Below, in pieces: positions 21,900 through 33,568 of a stretch of DNA of 64,000 nt; within the stretch, counting starts at the first letter, position 1; every line of letters starts with the position of its first letter. The position numbers and the translations under genes were made by a program. Source of the stretch: Stereum hirsutum FP-91666 SS1. Lineage: Eukaryota; Basidiomycota; Agaricomycetes; Russulales; Stereaceae. The stretch covers positions 1 through 64,000 of the forward strand of contig NW_006763142.1 in the NCBI RefSeq assembly GCF_000264905.1, written 5' to 3'. Below the pieces are notes generated by a model. It was not told where the DNA came from. It searched no databases and saw only the letters and a program-made list of their open reading frames with translations.

Positions 21900-23039
21900 T
21901 CAGACATCAACGGTAATGTATCCCGCATGCTTGAACCATCCATATGCTGCTTCCGCCATGATACATCTAGTCGCATCTAACAACATAGTTGCCGGATCAT
22001 CCTCATCTTCAATCTTAATACCTTGACGTCTGAGATAGGCCTTCACTACACGCATATAATCAGTATTGATTGGGTGGGTTCAAGAAGTGTGAAGAGAATA
22101 GTTTACGGGTACTGAATGACTCCTCTATTGGGTTGAGATGTGGTGATTATGGAGGTAGAAACAGAATGTACAGGTTCAAAGTAAGACAGAGGACGTGATA
22201 CTCAGTGTTTGACTTACCTGCTCCCATAACCAACTTCTCCAAAGCTTGGCTATGATGTATGCGACAATTGTCAATCACAAGAATGCTTTGAGGTTCTGGG
22301 AACTCGTTCATATTCGGAAGCTAGTGAGGACACAAGCATCAAGCCAAGATCAAGGACAAGTTTGAACCGAACTCACAACTTCCTCGGCAACCCAATCATA
22401 GAACTCTGCAGCATCAAGCGCACCGGGAGCGGCACGAGCAGCGATATACCCCTTGAGACTCATCGCAGCAACCAAAGAAAAGCGCTGACCACGACCAAAC
22501 CCCTCCACAATCTCAGCCCTCTCTCCGGCCAATGCACGCCCATACATTCGTTGACCTGTCTGACTGTTTTTGCTCGTCTCGTCAGCAAATACCAACTCAG
22601 AGCCATCCCCGCAGCAGAGCTCCCCTATCCCATCCGTCCACATGGCACAAGCCTCTGCATCACGCTCCTGTGCAATTTTGCGAAGCTTCTTCTGAGTCAA
22701 TCTCGCGGCGAGGATTGCATCATTGATAGCACTGGGGCTGATGCAGATGTCGTGATGAAGAGCAAGAAAGAGTTGAATTTTGTCAAGGTAGATGTCAGGA
22801 TGAATGCGATAGACTCCGACAATGATGCTGAGAATCGCAGATGTGATGATACCAACACTGCCCTGTAAAGGGGATGGAGGTCTCGAGACTGTTCCGATGT
22901 GGTCGAAGATCTTCTCCCACCGCCGAATGCTAGAATCTGAAACCTGTAAAGTATCGCATATCTGCTCAATTGTCCATCTGCGCTTGACCAGATCAACAGC
23001 AAGCTCTTTGACTTGATCGTAAATGTGCTGGTAGACCAT
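21900..23039 (-). pseudogene. DDE transposase (Tc1/mariner-like) of the TIR element
   Basis: Starts at ATG 23039 just inside the right TIR. The N-terminus has helix-turn-helix features (VKELAVDLVKRRWTIEQICDTL, VSDSSIRRWEK). The catalytic core shows ELVFADETSKN (first Asp), ILVIDNCRIHHS (second Asp) and SPHLNPIEESFS (Glu), matching the DDE_3-type Tc1-like transposases of basidiomycetes. Introns are inferred at about 22369-22323 and after 22223, with another before LKAYLRRQGIKIEDEDD; the stop is at 21900. A TAA (22147-22149) replaces Tyr in the PPYSPHLNP motif, and the acceptor of the preceding intron is not visible, so the gene is inactive. Convergent with the accessory gene. Confidence 0.85.
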
Positions 23040-23075
23040 ATGAGGGAGTAAATTCAGCAGTATCGTGGAGGACAA

Positions 23076-23234
23076 TGATGGTGGTGAGAGAGAAGTCGCC
23101 GACGAAGGAACGTGTCGCGACGCGTCGACCGCCGGCCCTGGGCGGGGATTCAGGATTACCATAAAAGGTCTGCTTCCGTTCCGGGAATCTTGCCAAAAAA
23201 AAACGCGAATTGTCAAGGTCACCCGGAACCGCTG
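23076..23234 (-). repeat. right long TIR
   Basis: Inverted partner of 19365-19528. On minus it begins CAGCGGTTCCGGGTGACC and is followed outward by TA. Confidence 0.92.
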
Positions 23235-24200
23235 TAAGTTGTGAAGTTTACAGAATGTAATATAAGAATGAACAGCAAAATTGTAACCAGAGCGAGTCAA
23301 TTTTTCTAATACCAAAGAAAGAGAAATGGCCCGCTCGTGCTGGAGGCGTTCCAGCGACCATACCAACCAAGAAGGTTGGCGTGGTGAAGGAGAAATTTCT
23401 AACATCGCGGCACCCCCAGCGGCAATCGAGGGGGTTGAAAAGGATAAATGAGGAGAGAGAAGAGGTGTTAATAGATGATAGCTGAGTCGAAATGGGAAAT
23501 CACGTCTGCAATAACATTGTCCTTGCTTGCGACATAAATGACGCACAGCTAGACACCATACAGCAGCCGGAGACGAATGGAGTAGTACAAGATGTCATTA
23601 TAGGGAGCATCTGCTGAAAGGGAATTGAAAACATCAACTGAGTTGGAGTTATCACAGAAAATAATGACCCGTTTTGGCCGAGGCGTCAAAGAGCAGGCCC
23701 GTTCGAGGGCTGAGACAATCGTCAGGGCCTCAAGATAGTAAATGCCGCCCTTAGCAGCCTCAAACTCGAAGCACTGCGAATGTCAGCATCATGTCCTCAG
23801 CTGTCTGACTCAAGAAGATGCACGCCATCCTAAGCCTCCAGAGTATCCGCAAAAAAAGATAGGTTGTGCCGAATTTTGTTGTTGAGGAACATGATGGGTG
23901 CATTCCGAACATGCTTCCCCCAAGTTTTCGCATATGAAGACTGAAGGGCGGGTTGGAGGAGAGGAGCAATGTTGAGAGCCCAACTGCACCAGTCTAGAAG
24001 ATGCTGCCACTCAACCAATAGCTGTCGTTGCTGAGCAATTAACTCCCAAATATATGCAACGTGAGCTTTGCGAGAGTCCAGAGGGATGGAGACAGTCATT
24101 GTGTCGATGTCGACCTGAAAACTGATGATTCTCAAGGAGTGACTGTACACCTGCTTCTTGGACTTGTGCGGTATCCCAATCCGATCCCAAAGCTGAAGAA
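23235..24200 (-). pseudogene. YR retroelement: RNase H-like region and recombinase N-terminus
   Basis: On minus from 24200: SLRIISFQVDIDTMTVSIPLD, LVEWQHLLDWCSWALNIAPLL and NNKIRHNLSFFADTLEA, then AAKGGIYYLEALTIVSAL, RPKRVIIFCDNSNSV and ADAPYNDIL. This is the RT-tail/RNase H-like region of YR retroelements seen in many agaricomycetes. It is followed by the start of the recombinase (LTRSGYNFAVHSYITFCKLHN), which breaks at the TIR element. Several frameshifts and stops are present. The upstream polymerase palm is absent or unrecognisable above 24270, so the element is 5' truncated. Strand and order agree with the C-terminal part at 18560-19364. Confidence 0.7.
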
Positions 24201-24849
24201 GACGAACTTGACATGGTGGAAGGAAGGCATCATATGGCCACCAGGGCCTGTACTATGTCTGATCTAGTTGTGCAAATTCTGCAGCTCTCGTGGTACAAAG
24301 CCCCTTTAACACACCCGATCACTGAAATAAATACCGAGGCAGATGAACAAACATCTTAGCCATGTCCACCGATTTTAATGGTATTTTTTGCTAGTGACAA
24401 TATTGTTGTCAACGTCAAGCGCGACAATGACTGCTTGCACCCCATAATGCAAATTTGCACTTCTGGCGGGCCGGAAGCATTCCGACGTGCATTGCAAGTC
24501 CGAAGTGCAAATTTTCGATATTATTGAGCATTTTGGTGGCTCAGGCATGACATTTGTCAAATAAAGTACCCAAAGACAATACTAGGCAGTATATGCACCC
24601 TGTAGAATATTTTGAGGATGAACGGAGGGGGACTCGAGGTGTGAACTCAGAATTTGCACTACTGTAAGATTTGCATTACTGGGTTAGGCATAGTAGCCTC
24701 ATTATAATGTTGCACGGTTAACCCTTCCAGCTCCATTGTAATGTTTCATGGGTCTTCCCTGCACTGCCACATGCTGCCAGAAAGCCCATACTGTACCGGC
24801 CAAATTGGGATACTAAGAAATACCTGCATTGCTTGTTTTTGTTTTTCAT
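24201..24849. other. spacer with short inverted repeat
   Basis: No gene. A 13 bp inverted repeat (aaatttgcacttc … gaagtgcaaattt, about 24451-24514) could form a hairpin, and 'atttgca' words recur near 24650. It may be a decayed MITE. Confidence 0.45.
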
Positions 24850-25545
24850 GATAAATGCCGGGTTCTGAACGTCCAAAAAGAGATAAAAATTGGGTAGGTT
24901 GCTTTGTGCTCAGAGGTGTGGCACAAGAATGTTCATTCTAGATGTGGCCCAACGTGCTTTGGCCTGGCTGGTCAGCTGGCTTTTAGGTGACCGGGTAGGC
25001 TCTGGGGGCGGGTTAGGAACCCGGTAGGGTTGCTGGGTGCTGGGACGAGGATAGGGTGCTGGGGTGCTGATTAGGGGTAGGAAAATGGGTAGGGGGTGGG
25101 GGTAAATGGGTAGCAGGCTGGTAGGGCACTCTATACATGAATTACGTAGGTTTTGGCTGGATTTTGGGTACTGGGAACAATACTGGGTATACTGCAGCAG
25201 TATTAGATGCGATATAAATCGGGGAAAATAGGGAAATAATAGTATGGATGCTAGGGTAGGCCTAGCAGGTACTGGTTTCTGGTCTGTTAGGGGGTTAGGG
25301 GGTGTTTTGGGGGTGTTTTGGTAACTTTGCGAGTTTTGTGATTTAGGACAAATGAATCACACTGCTGGGTGTCGTTTCAATGGAATCAGCGTATAAAATG
25401 TGAATTGGCAATGTGATTTTGGTAACATGAAGGAGCCCGAGGATGGTGCAAATCGACTTTTGAAGGAATCAGTCCATTTGTTCCGAAGTTATAGCGTAAA
25501 CGGTCAGAAAGATATTGCCACATCGACGTGAAAGGGGATAGGCAG
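24850..25545 (-). repeat. dispersed repeat (minus copy)
   Basis: The reverse complement contains, in order, the segments seen separately at 17544-17641 and 16905-17090, followed by a C/T-rich tail. It is therefore the most contiguous copy here. It lies on the opposite side of the YR retroelement from the plus copies. Confidence 0.6.
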
Positions 25546-26512
25546 GCCAGCACTTCTAATATAACAGTTTGATTCACTTTGTTTTTGCTGTCAATGATAG
25601 GCATACATTAATACTTAATTATGGATACCACTCAGAACACAAAAACAGCGACCATGGCATTGGTAGTGGTGCCACGTCTAGAGGGGGAGGAGGAGAACAT
25701 CTACCCTGGGGGTATTACCATGGTTAGAATGTCTGGTGGTGTTGAAGTTATGATTGGACAATACAGTTTGATGTGTGGGAAGACGATCTACGGTGTAAAA
25801 TCAGTCAAAATACTTCTGCATCAATTGTGGGGCGCTGAGGGGGTAAAACAGTGTATTGGGCCACAGTATAATCACAGGAGAACCAATTTACGTGTTTTTG
25901 GCAGTGTTCTTATTGTGGTAATTTAGTTTAAATGTGTTTAAACATTGAACGAGTACTAGAACCACCACTATTAGGCAGTGGAAAACACAAAACAATGTTT
26001 TTGACAGGGGAGCAGATGCACAGGTAGTAAGGGGGGTGTATATGGACCAGATCTCTCTCAAATGCAGTGTGATTGTAGTGCGGTGTTGTACGGGGTTAGA
26101 ATACATCATAATGAATGTTTCTGGGTTACCTACCATGTCAGAACTGGACTGTGTGATACAATAAGTATGCAAAATGTTGGTTTTTGGCTCCAACTCTGCA
26201 GCGTATTTGGATTTCTGAATATAATTGATAGATTTGTGGACCAATCTCTGTTATAGATAAGCTCTATGTACCAAAAGGTAGATGTCCAAAAGAAATCTGA
26301 AGTGATCAGCTAGCCTATACCTCTCAAACATCACAGAAATTTACCTTTTCATGCGTGGTGTGTCGAGGCCTGTCGTGGATGCGGCCCGATGTATGCCGGC
26401 CGCAATCCTAGACAATTCATTTGGTGCTCCGGGTTTCTGAAGCATTATTTAGGATCTGTGCATCCCGCGTCCTCATAAGATGTTCAGAATTTCATGTCTT
26501 CTTTCTTATATC
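25546..26512. other. no supported gene
   Basis: A 101-codon plus frame (25621-25926) is open but unrecognised, Val/Gly-rich and without visible domain features. The remainder is AT-rich. Confidence 0.4.
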
Positions 26513-26517
26513 AATAT

Positions 26518-26805
26518 TGTCACAACCACACCAGAACAACCATATCCTACAAAGAGGGGTTGCTGGCAGGCGATCTCTCACTCAAAAACACACACCAAGG
26601 GCGAGGAAAAGGTTGTATAGGGGGGAAACTGACGATCTCAAGACTAGAGTACAAAACAGGAAGTAGGTAGATTTATATACTAGCCAGAACCAAACACAAC
26701 CAAACCCAGGCCACAGTGGCACAGAAACTCGGAAAAGTGTGGCCCAACTGTGGCACACACCAGGAAATAATAGAAAAGGCATGGAAATGATGAAAGGTCA
26801 TGACA
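26518..26805. repeat. solo LTR, 288-bp family, copy 1
   Basis: Ends TGTCACAACC … GGTCATGACA, flanked by 5 bp duplications AATAT (26513-26517 and 26806-26810). It is nearly identical to 35803-36090. No internal retrotransposon sequence, so it is a solo LTR left by LTR-LTR recombination; orientation is not determined. Confidence 0.9.
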
Positions 26806-26989
26806 AATATATCAAGCACAAAATGCAGGCCGCGTAAACCTACAAATTCATGGTGAGGCTTGCCCAGTGTTGCAAGCCTGCAGAGGGCCATGCACGCCAC
26901 ACAATCCACACATTGTTGTGCATACCACATATGGCTCATCTTAACTTGTCGACTAACCGTAGCCCGCAACTTATGCTATAGGAAGTGAC

Positions 26990-27732
26990 TGTTACGACCG
27001 GGCTTAAGCTAGGCTTAAGGGCGGCGTCGGTTTCGTGAAGCGGGGAACGATCGAGTCGTTCGGCGCCGTCGGCTTGGGCGATCAGCGAGGGGCTTCGGAG
27101 GTTCCGGATCCGGGGTTCTGGCTCGGTTCGTCTAGACGCGGTGTCCGGTCTAGGATCGAGTTCGTTCAGATGAGGTGTCCTCTTCTGAGGCAGGCGTCCT
27201 GCTAGAGCTGATGTGGATTCGAGGTTCTGATGGTAAAGCTCTTCAGTAGTCGAGATTCGAGGGGTATCGTCTTGAGGTCGCACAAGACGATATCGAGAAT
27301 TCTGGTGAATTCAACTGAAACACTGTAGGTACAATACAAGTGAACAGGTTGGAGAATCTCGACTACAAAGGTCCGATATTTATACTAATACAAGTCCGTG
27401 TGAATCGCCACGTCATCTAGGTCCGCCACATCAGCCTAAGAGTTCGTCTGCTCCGCCGAGCCAGAGTCAAGCCACGCCAAGATAGTCTGTGTCAGACAGA
27501 AGTAACGTGTCCGCAGTCCTCCTACGTGTCCAGTCAACTATCGTATGTGTCCGAGGTAAGTATACGTGTCCATAAGAGAAAGAGATATGTTTGTAGAAAG
27601 GTTTTTAAAGGGATTTTAGTAAGAAAGGATCGAGCCGAAGTCCGGGTGTGTGTCGCCTTACTAGGAACGCAGTAAAGGAAAAGAAAAGGAAAAGATACAC
27701 GAAGTAACAAAGAAGAAAAAGCGTCCATAACA
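26990..27732 (-). repeat. solo LTR, 0.73-kb family, copy 1 (minus)
   Basis: 743 bp from TGTTACGACC to GTCCATAACA, flanked by GTGAC on both sides (26985-26989 and 27733-27737). The reverse complement matches the outer LTR at 39187-40521 apart from the latter's nested insertion. It contains a TATA-like word (rc 'agtataaatat') and a downstream frame of about 110 codons, open in both copies. Confidence 0.92.
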
Positions 27733-29598
27733 GTGACCACATCTATCATACATATATAGCCATGCACATCACCTACGAGCTATGCCATGAATCGTGGCCT
27801 CCATGCGAGTCAATTCATGCCGGCCACAATCCAGGTCATCCAGAGTTCGTAGTAGCCTCGCAACTCATTCGGAGAAAGTTAATCTCTATTCTAAGACAAA
27901 AGAAGACAATTAGGACTCATATCTGAGAGCTCAAACTAAGTAGAGTGTCCTGCGTTGGTCCTATGCTGGGTCGGAGTGTGTGGCCCTTCGTCAAATAATG
28001 TGTGGCAGAGAGTGCCGGAATGCACCCGACACGTGAGATCATTTATTTAAACCTCTGCCAGCACATCCGATGTGACTGCCCTTTGCCCTTAACCCTGCTC
28101 CCTCCCTCTCTTCCTGACCATCATCTCTTCTGCCCATCATTTTGCCGAGCTGTAGACCGTCATGTTCCACTCTATCTCATGGGCTGTCATATACATCAGG
28201 AAATCCGGGTTTTTCTATATAGTGCCTGATTTTCACACGGATTTTATGATAGCCGATGATGAGTGTGATAGCCGAGGAAGAAGTCTCATAGATAAGCCGA
28301 TGAAGGCCCTATCCTCTGATAGCATCCATAGCAGAGGACTTTTACCACTATAGCCTTTGGATGTTGGTGCACATTGTACTGTGACTTTTTAGACAGATAT
28401 AAAGGCTATGATGTCATTGAATTGATGGATTTGAGATGTGAGTTCCAGATTTAAGCTGACATAATACATGCTTAATTGGGGCAATATTGGACTTGTAGCA
28501 TTCTAACGCTTTCAAGGCTCATTCCTCTAGGCCTCTTCCATTGTAGCACTATCTTTACTCTACCTCAATAAATAATCTAGCCTTTGGAACTCTCAATGGG
28601 CTATCTGTATCAGTCATCTAGGAAGTATTAAGGGTGTATGAATTCAAGATAATTGACATCTATTTTGAGTTTGTTTCACTCTGCTAGATACTTGTGCCGC
28701 AGCCTCAACCTTCATACTTGGATCTATGGTCTAGATTTTACTCTCAAAGCTCAGTCTGAACTAGCATCTATAAGGTAAGTGCTGATAGTTACAGCCCAAT
28801 TTTGATCTCTAGCTGCCCCAAGAAGAATATCACAGATCTGTGTTTTCGCCACTTCCCTCTCCACCTCACTCCACCCTCTCCTTATTTATCTCTCCCTTTC
28901 ACTGTCTCATACAAGCTTTGTAAAACACTTATTTACATCCATGTAAGTGCTCACATCATTTTCAGCTCACCTTATCCACTGGTTCCAATTTAACAGCAAG
29001 CTGCTCTGCAGTTTTATATGATTAAATTCGAAAAATATTGATCTCTTGATTATATATGTGACGGTAATACCCAAAAGCTATTGAGGCAAGAAGGGGGAAT
29101 ATGATTAAGTCAGATAGCCTACTCATACAACTCAGATACAGTGTGCTGGGTGCTCAGAAAGTGTATGTTGATGTTGATGTTGGGCCACAATGTGGCACAT
29201 TCTCCTCACTGGTGAGGAATATTTGTCAGCATGATCACGTGACTCATGTGGCCAGGCAAAAATCATAGTCCAATAATCAGACTCAAGAAGATGCAAGACC
29301 CTTGCATGCTTTCAGCTATGTGAGCTTCTAAGTACACCCTAGTATACTTTGGTTTGAAAGCAAATTTATCAATACCAGAGCAAGTATGAGCGACATATAT
29401 TTTTCTGCATTTGAGTTGGGCCACATCTTACAATAGCTTTCTTCATGCAGTAGACTTCAATGTATATAAGCATTTAGATCTTCAGATAGGTCAAATAACT
29501 GTTCTAAGAATGATTAGAATTACTAAGAAAGGGTGCAACAGTATTTATGGAAGAATGAGAAGCTGCCTATAATATGCCACTGAGGCACCACTGACAGA

Positions 29599-29642
29599 TG
29601 GGAGTCAGAAGATTGCTTTATAAAGCAATTCCCTGACTCCCA
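29599..29642. repeat. near-perfect 44-bp palindrome
   Basis: Arms TGGGAGTCAG … CTGACTCCCA enclose a second inner palindrome TTGCTTTATAAAGCAA. It could extrude as a cruciform or form an RNA hairpin. Function unknown. Confidence 0.75.
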
Positions 29643-29944
29643 TTCGGCACTCACCGGCCAGTGGCGTGTTGTGCGTCCCGCGTCACAGTGGCCACCTGGT
29701 GCCACTTGTGTGTATTTGTACATGTTGATTCACTGTTCAAGAGCAACTTGCGTCGTCTTTGCCATCCCTGCTCTTTCTTCCCTTCTACCACACACTCTGT
29801 ACTCTATACAGGCTCTTCTACCTTTATTGGCCATTATACCTAGTAAGTCTCTCTTTTAAAGTGTATTAGGCTAACTCTATATACAAATAGAAGCGACAAC
29901 TGGGTTCTGTTAGTGATTAGGGTGAGCGATATATGACGTGGCAG

Positions 29945-29975
29945 TGTGAGGGTGAGGGTGAGGGTGAGGGTGAGG
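29945..29975. repeat. hexamer microsatellite
   Basis: About five tandem GTGAGG units. Not the usual fungal telomere unit TTAGGG. Confidence 0.85.
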
Positions 29976-31619
29976 TGCATATCCAGAGCAGTCCTTATCT
30001 GTGTATTCACCTCTAACTGACTTGCCCTTGTGTCCTCCTTTAGGATTTCAGTAGCCTCATGTACAGGTGTGTATTCCATATTTGTTCTGTTACTGACTTT
30101 GACTCATGCATATTGATTTTCATACAGTGTACATATATGATCTCAACATGTACGTCTTCTTTGCTCATCTCCTCTCATTTCCTTGACTGATTTTGTGTCT
30201 TTGAATGTAGCGCACTTTGTCTATGTACTATTCTGTGAGTTTCTCTTGAATAATGAGGATAGGAAGGGTGTATTGAGCAGGAGTATGAGGTTTAGTAGCA
30301 TAGTGTACCTGTAGAATAGATGTAACATGTATATATGCTATGAATTTGAATATATAGCTTCCATTTATATATTTCTAGTGTGATTCTGGAGTGATTGGTG
30401 GTACAGAAGGGGAGCTGGTATAGGGATATTATAGTCAACTATGGGCTCTATCATATCCCCAATAAATGGCGAGGTCCTATATAGTGACAAGTCAATCCGG
30501 CAAATATGATAGCTATCATAGCTACCATAGTCCCGGTAGCAGAATCCAGTTTTCCTGATGTATGAGTGCTTTGTTGCTCTGAGAGATCAGCTGGGGAATC
30601 CCGAGACGAGTTTAATGTTAGTATCCCGAGATGACCAGGCACATGTGCTTTACCATTGCACTGTATCTCCTGATCTAAAATCTCGTGCATCACACAGAGT
30701 CTCTAGCTACAGTGCACTGACTGTGCACCTCTACAGTACACTATCATAGGATTGGATGGGCAAGGAAGTGCTGGAGATAATTTGCTTGGGCCACCTGAGT
30801 GTGTATGGGTGATGTCAGTTCCAATATGGTGTGCACCCTCTCTCATCCATCAAATTTCCTAGTCTCATGGTCCTTGCTGTTCACTCTTTATGATGCAGTG
30901 CTTTCGGTGAGTCGCAATTTTACATCTCGTTGTATGCATACATCCACCTTTCCCGTCTGTTCCATATTTTCACCATATCTCTGGAGCAAGGCCATAGTGG
31001 CTATTCTTTATACCTAGTATCTCTTGGTGTTTGTCGCTCTGTCTCCATTACTATTAGACCTATTTGTCGATTTCTATGGTGCTTGTAGCCTATATCATGT
31101 ATTTGTGGTGTATTACTATAGATGTAGTCAGTTCTCACACTATATATACACATTTACTATCAAAAAAATGGGACTGCTATGAGGAACATAAGAGAGGTCT
31201 GACGGGTATGTGATGAGACCCATTGATATAAATGACTTAATCAATGACGGATGGACACGGGTGGCTATGTGAACTATGCAGAGCTAGTGTGGGCCAAGCA
31301 ACGCTCACATAGCCATGCACCGTCCACATGTCACGACATGATTTGCTGGCTACCTATTGGCCATAAAAAGACTGGAGATATCAGCGATGCCTCTGCAAGA
31401 AGTTGTTGCTGGTGCATAGCATTGCGGCTACTTGATGGTTATGAATGATCATGGATATTTTGGTAAATTTCTGTGATGAAGTGCACAGAGTGCTCATTTG
31501 GAGTCTAAAAGTAGAGAAATACTAGGAAGCGTTGTTGTTTGACCAGTGATGACACTTCCTATGTCATCCTATGCCCTTCAGTGGCTGGTCCGTGTTTCCG
31601 TTCCCTTTGGGGGGTAAAC

Positions 31620-31965
31620 TATTGGTTCATCGCCACACAAGCTACAGACCTCGTACAGTCCCACAAAAATCATCATCATTCGCGGGATATTTGACTCTAT
31701 TGGAATCATATCCAAAACCCACAGCGATGACATCATAAGCTCTACAATTCATCCAATATGCTAAACTGAGTGAAGAGGGGGCCCAGTTTAGCATATTTTG
31801 TGAATATAGGAGCAAATGTCATCATTGGCATGGTAATCAGACATGTACCAGATAGATGTGAATCTTCCCAAAATTATGGTCATTTTTGCGTGCCTGTGCA
31901 ATGTCTGTAGCTTGAGTAGCGATGATTTGACGGTTTGTGGCCCGAGTGGCACATGGAGGAAAAGG
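31620..31965. repeat. inverted pair of the 'gctaaactg' repeat
   Basis: A plus copy (about 31620-31790) and a minus copy (about 31790-31965) meet tail to tail at 'atgctaaactg…cagtttagcat'. Both resemble the repeat at 32230-32410. Diverged, so any hairpin is imperfect. Confidence 0.6.
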
Positions 31966-32229
31966 ACAGTGTATAGGCCCCGATGACGTTTCTGGTGTCG
32001 ACATTTGAGTAGAGTCGACATCAGAAACATCATTGCAGTACACATCTCACCCTGGAGATCTCCAGAATTTGCAAAAGAAGCCCAGAAGAAGCAAAAGAAG
32101 CACAATCATGCTTCCGATGCTAATTCTGCTTCTATTGGCAATTGTGCTTCTTAGAGGCGGCTTTTGCATGTTGCACAGCAACAATCCATTTGATATTCAG
32201 ACCTAGTGGTGCTTCCACTCCTATTTGAT

Positions 32230-32833
32230 CTCTTGTTGTGCGTAAAAGTGCCACTTGGGCCACAAACCACCAAATTATTGCCACACAAGCTACAGATATT
32301 GCATGATCTCGCGAAAATCACTATAATTTGCGGAATAATCAATTCTATCATAGTCATATATGGTGCCCATAACATTTATTCCACCAGTCCCATAAATTGT
32401 CAAACACGCTAAACTGGACCCCTTTCCCAACATTAAGCTATACACACAGTAAATCAAATCAATCTGCCCAACTAAAATCATCATAATTTGCAGAATATGC
32501 AGACAAGTATATAGTCCCTACCTTGTGAGTATCCAAGAGTCTTCCTACATAGCAAGTATCTTTATTACTAATTGAAACTCCGTACTCATGTGTGCGGAGT
32601 TTGAATTTGTTCCGGAAGAATACTGGAACACTTGGTTATTTTATTTACTGGATGTTCCAAGCCGGAGAAGTCTGAGCCAAAGTCCGTGGACTGGTCTATG
32701 GGACTGAAATATAGGGTTAGGGGTCTGCACGAACCTTGTGTTTCCCGCATCGCTGCCAAACCTAACAAAGAAAAGAAGCAAAAGAAAGAGGTAGTATTAA
32801 CGATGTACCTTCGTTCCTCAGGCATCGTAATTT
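32230..32833. repeat. dispersed repeat, copy B
   Basis: From 32391 this matches 1-455 in the same orientation; upstream it extends into sequence ('gccacacaagctacagata') shared with 31620-31790. It is therefore longer at this end than the copy at the window start, which is cut off. Confidence 0.75.
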
Positions 32834-33568
32834 GTCAATTATTTTGACCACAGCTCTTGTCCACTAGAGTCACGATGACAGTCCCTTCATCTTGATGACA
32901 TGATTTTTGAGGCTAGGTAGCTGGAATGGCATATATACATTGTGTATCAACGGGAGCAGAAGGTGTGGTCTCATTTTAGTTTTGATGATGGTATTGGATA
33001 AATATTCAGTGTTTTTATAATTTTTTGGCTGGTGCAGAATCAGTAATAGGTTTAAGTATTCTTGTAGCTTATTTTAGATTAAAAGGAAACATTTTACTTA
33101 GAACATAATGTATTTAATAGGTGTGGTGGAAATAGAATGGTGGGAAGTATTAGGAGCTTGATTGATAATGCTCAGAGTGACTATCTGTACTCTTGATGTT
33201 TAGTCACGCTGTGCGGTATGGTACATAAGAGATGGAAAATGACTGAGTCGGAGAAGAAGTGGATGTGATAGAGGTAAGAATGGCACAATGGTATTGACAT
33301 CATCTGTGGTAAGTGTATTCAGAGTGTCATGTTCATGGGTATCATCTATGGCATCTGCTTCATGATCGCTTGATCGCTCGTGAGCCTTATCCTCATTGTC
33401 AGAAGAGACCTAATGTAACAAAAAAAATTGTTGAGCAAACAACAGCAGTATTGCATGCAAACCTACAGTCTAAAAGTATGAGTATGTAAGTATCAGTGTA
33501 CACTGTTTGAGTAAGTAAAAGGTGCATACACTTTATTAAATATTTCAATCTACCCCTTCTTTATCCAT
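32834..33568. other. no gene seen
   Basis: AT-rich, stop-dense in all frames; no repeat or motif recognised. Confidence 0.5.

Larger units (their letters stand above)
19365..23234. mobile_element. two-gene TIR transposon (Tc1/mariner-like), nested
   Basis: 3870 bp between TA dinucleotides (19363-19364 and 23235-23236). Both ends begin CAG(T/C)GGTTCCGGGTGACC and pair as terminal inverted repeats of about 160 bp, much longer than usual for Tc1. Inside are two convergent genes: an unrecognised nuclear-looking gene (plus) and a DDE transposase (minus), with about 340 bp between their 3' ends. It sits inside a tyrosine recombinase frame of a retroelement; removing the element and one TA rejoins that frame without a shift. 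Both internal genes carry disabling mutations, so this copy is dead. Confidence 0.88.
27738..31610. other. AT-rich intergenic/repeat region
   Basis: About 3.9 kb without a supportable gene. Open frames are short and unlike known proteins. It contains a hairpin (29599-29642) and a short hexamer array (29945-29975). A word similar to 26360-26410 ('atgccggcc…caatcc') recurs at 27810. Confidence 0.5.

Noticed and set aside
29945..29975. Internal telomere repeat
   Set aside because: The unit is GTGAGG, not TTAGGG, and there are only about five copies.
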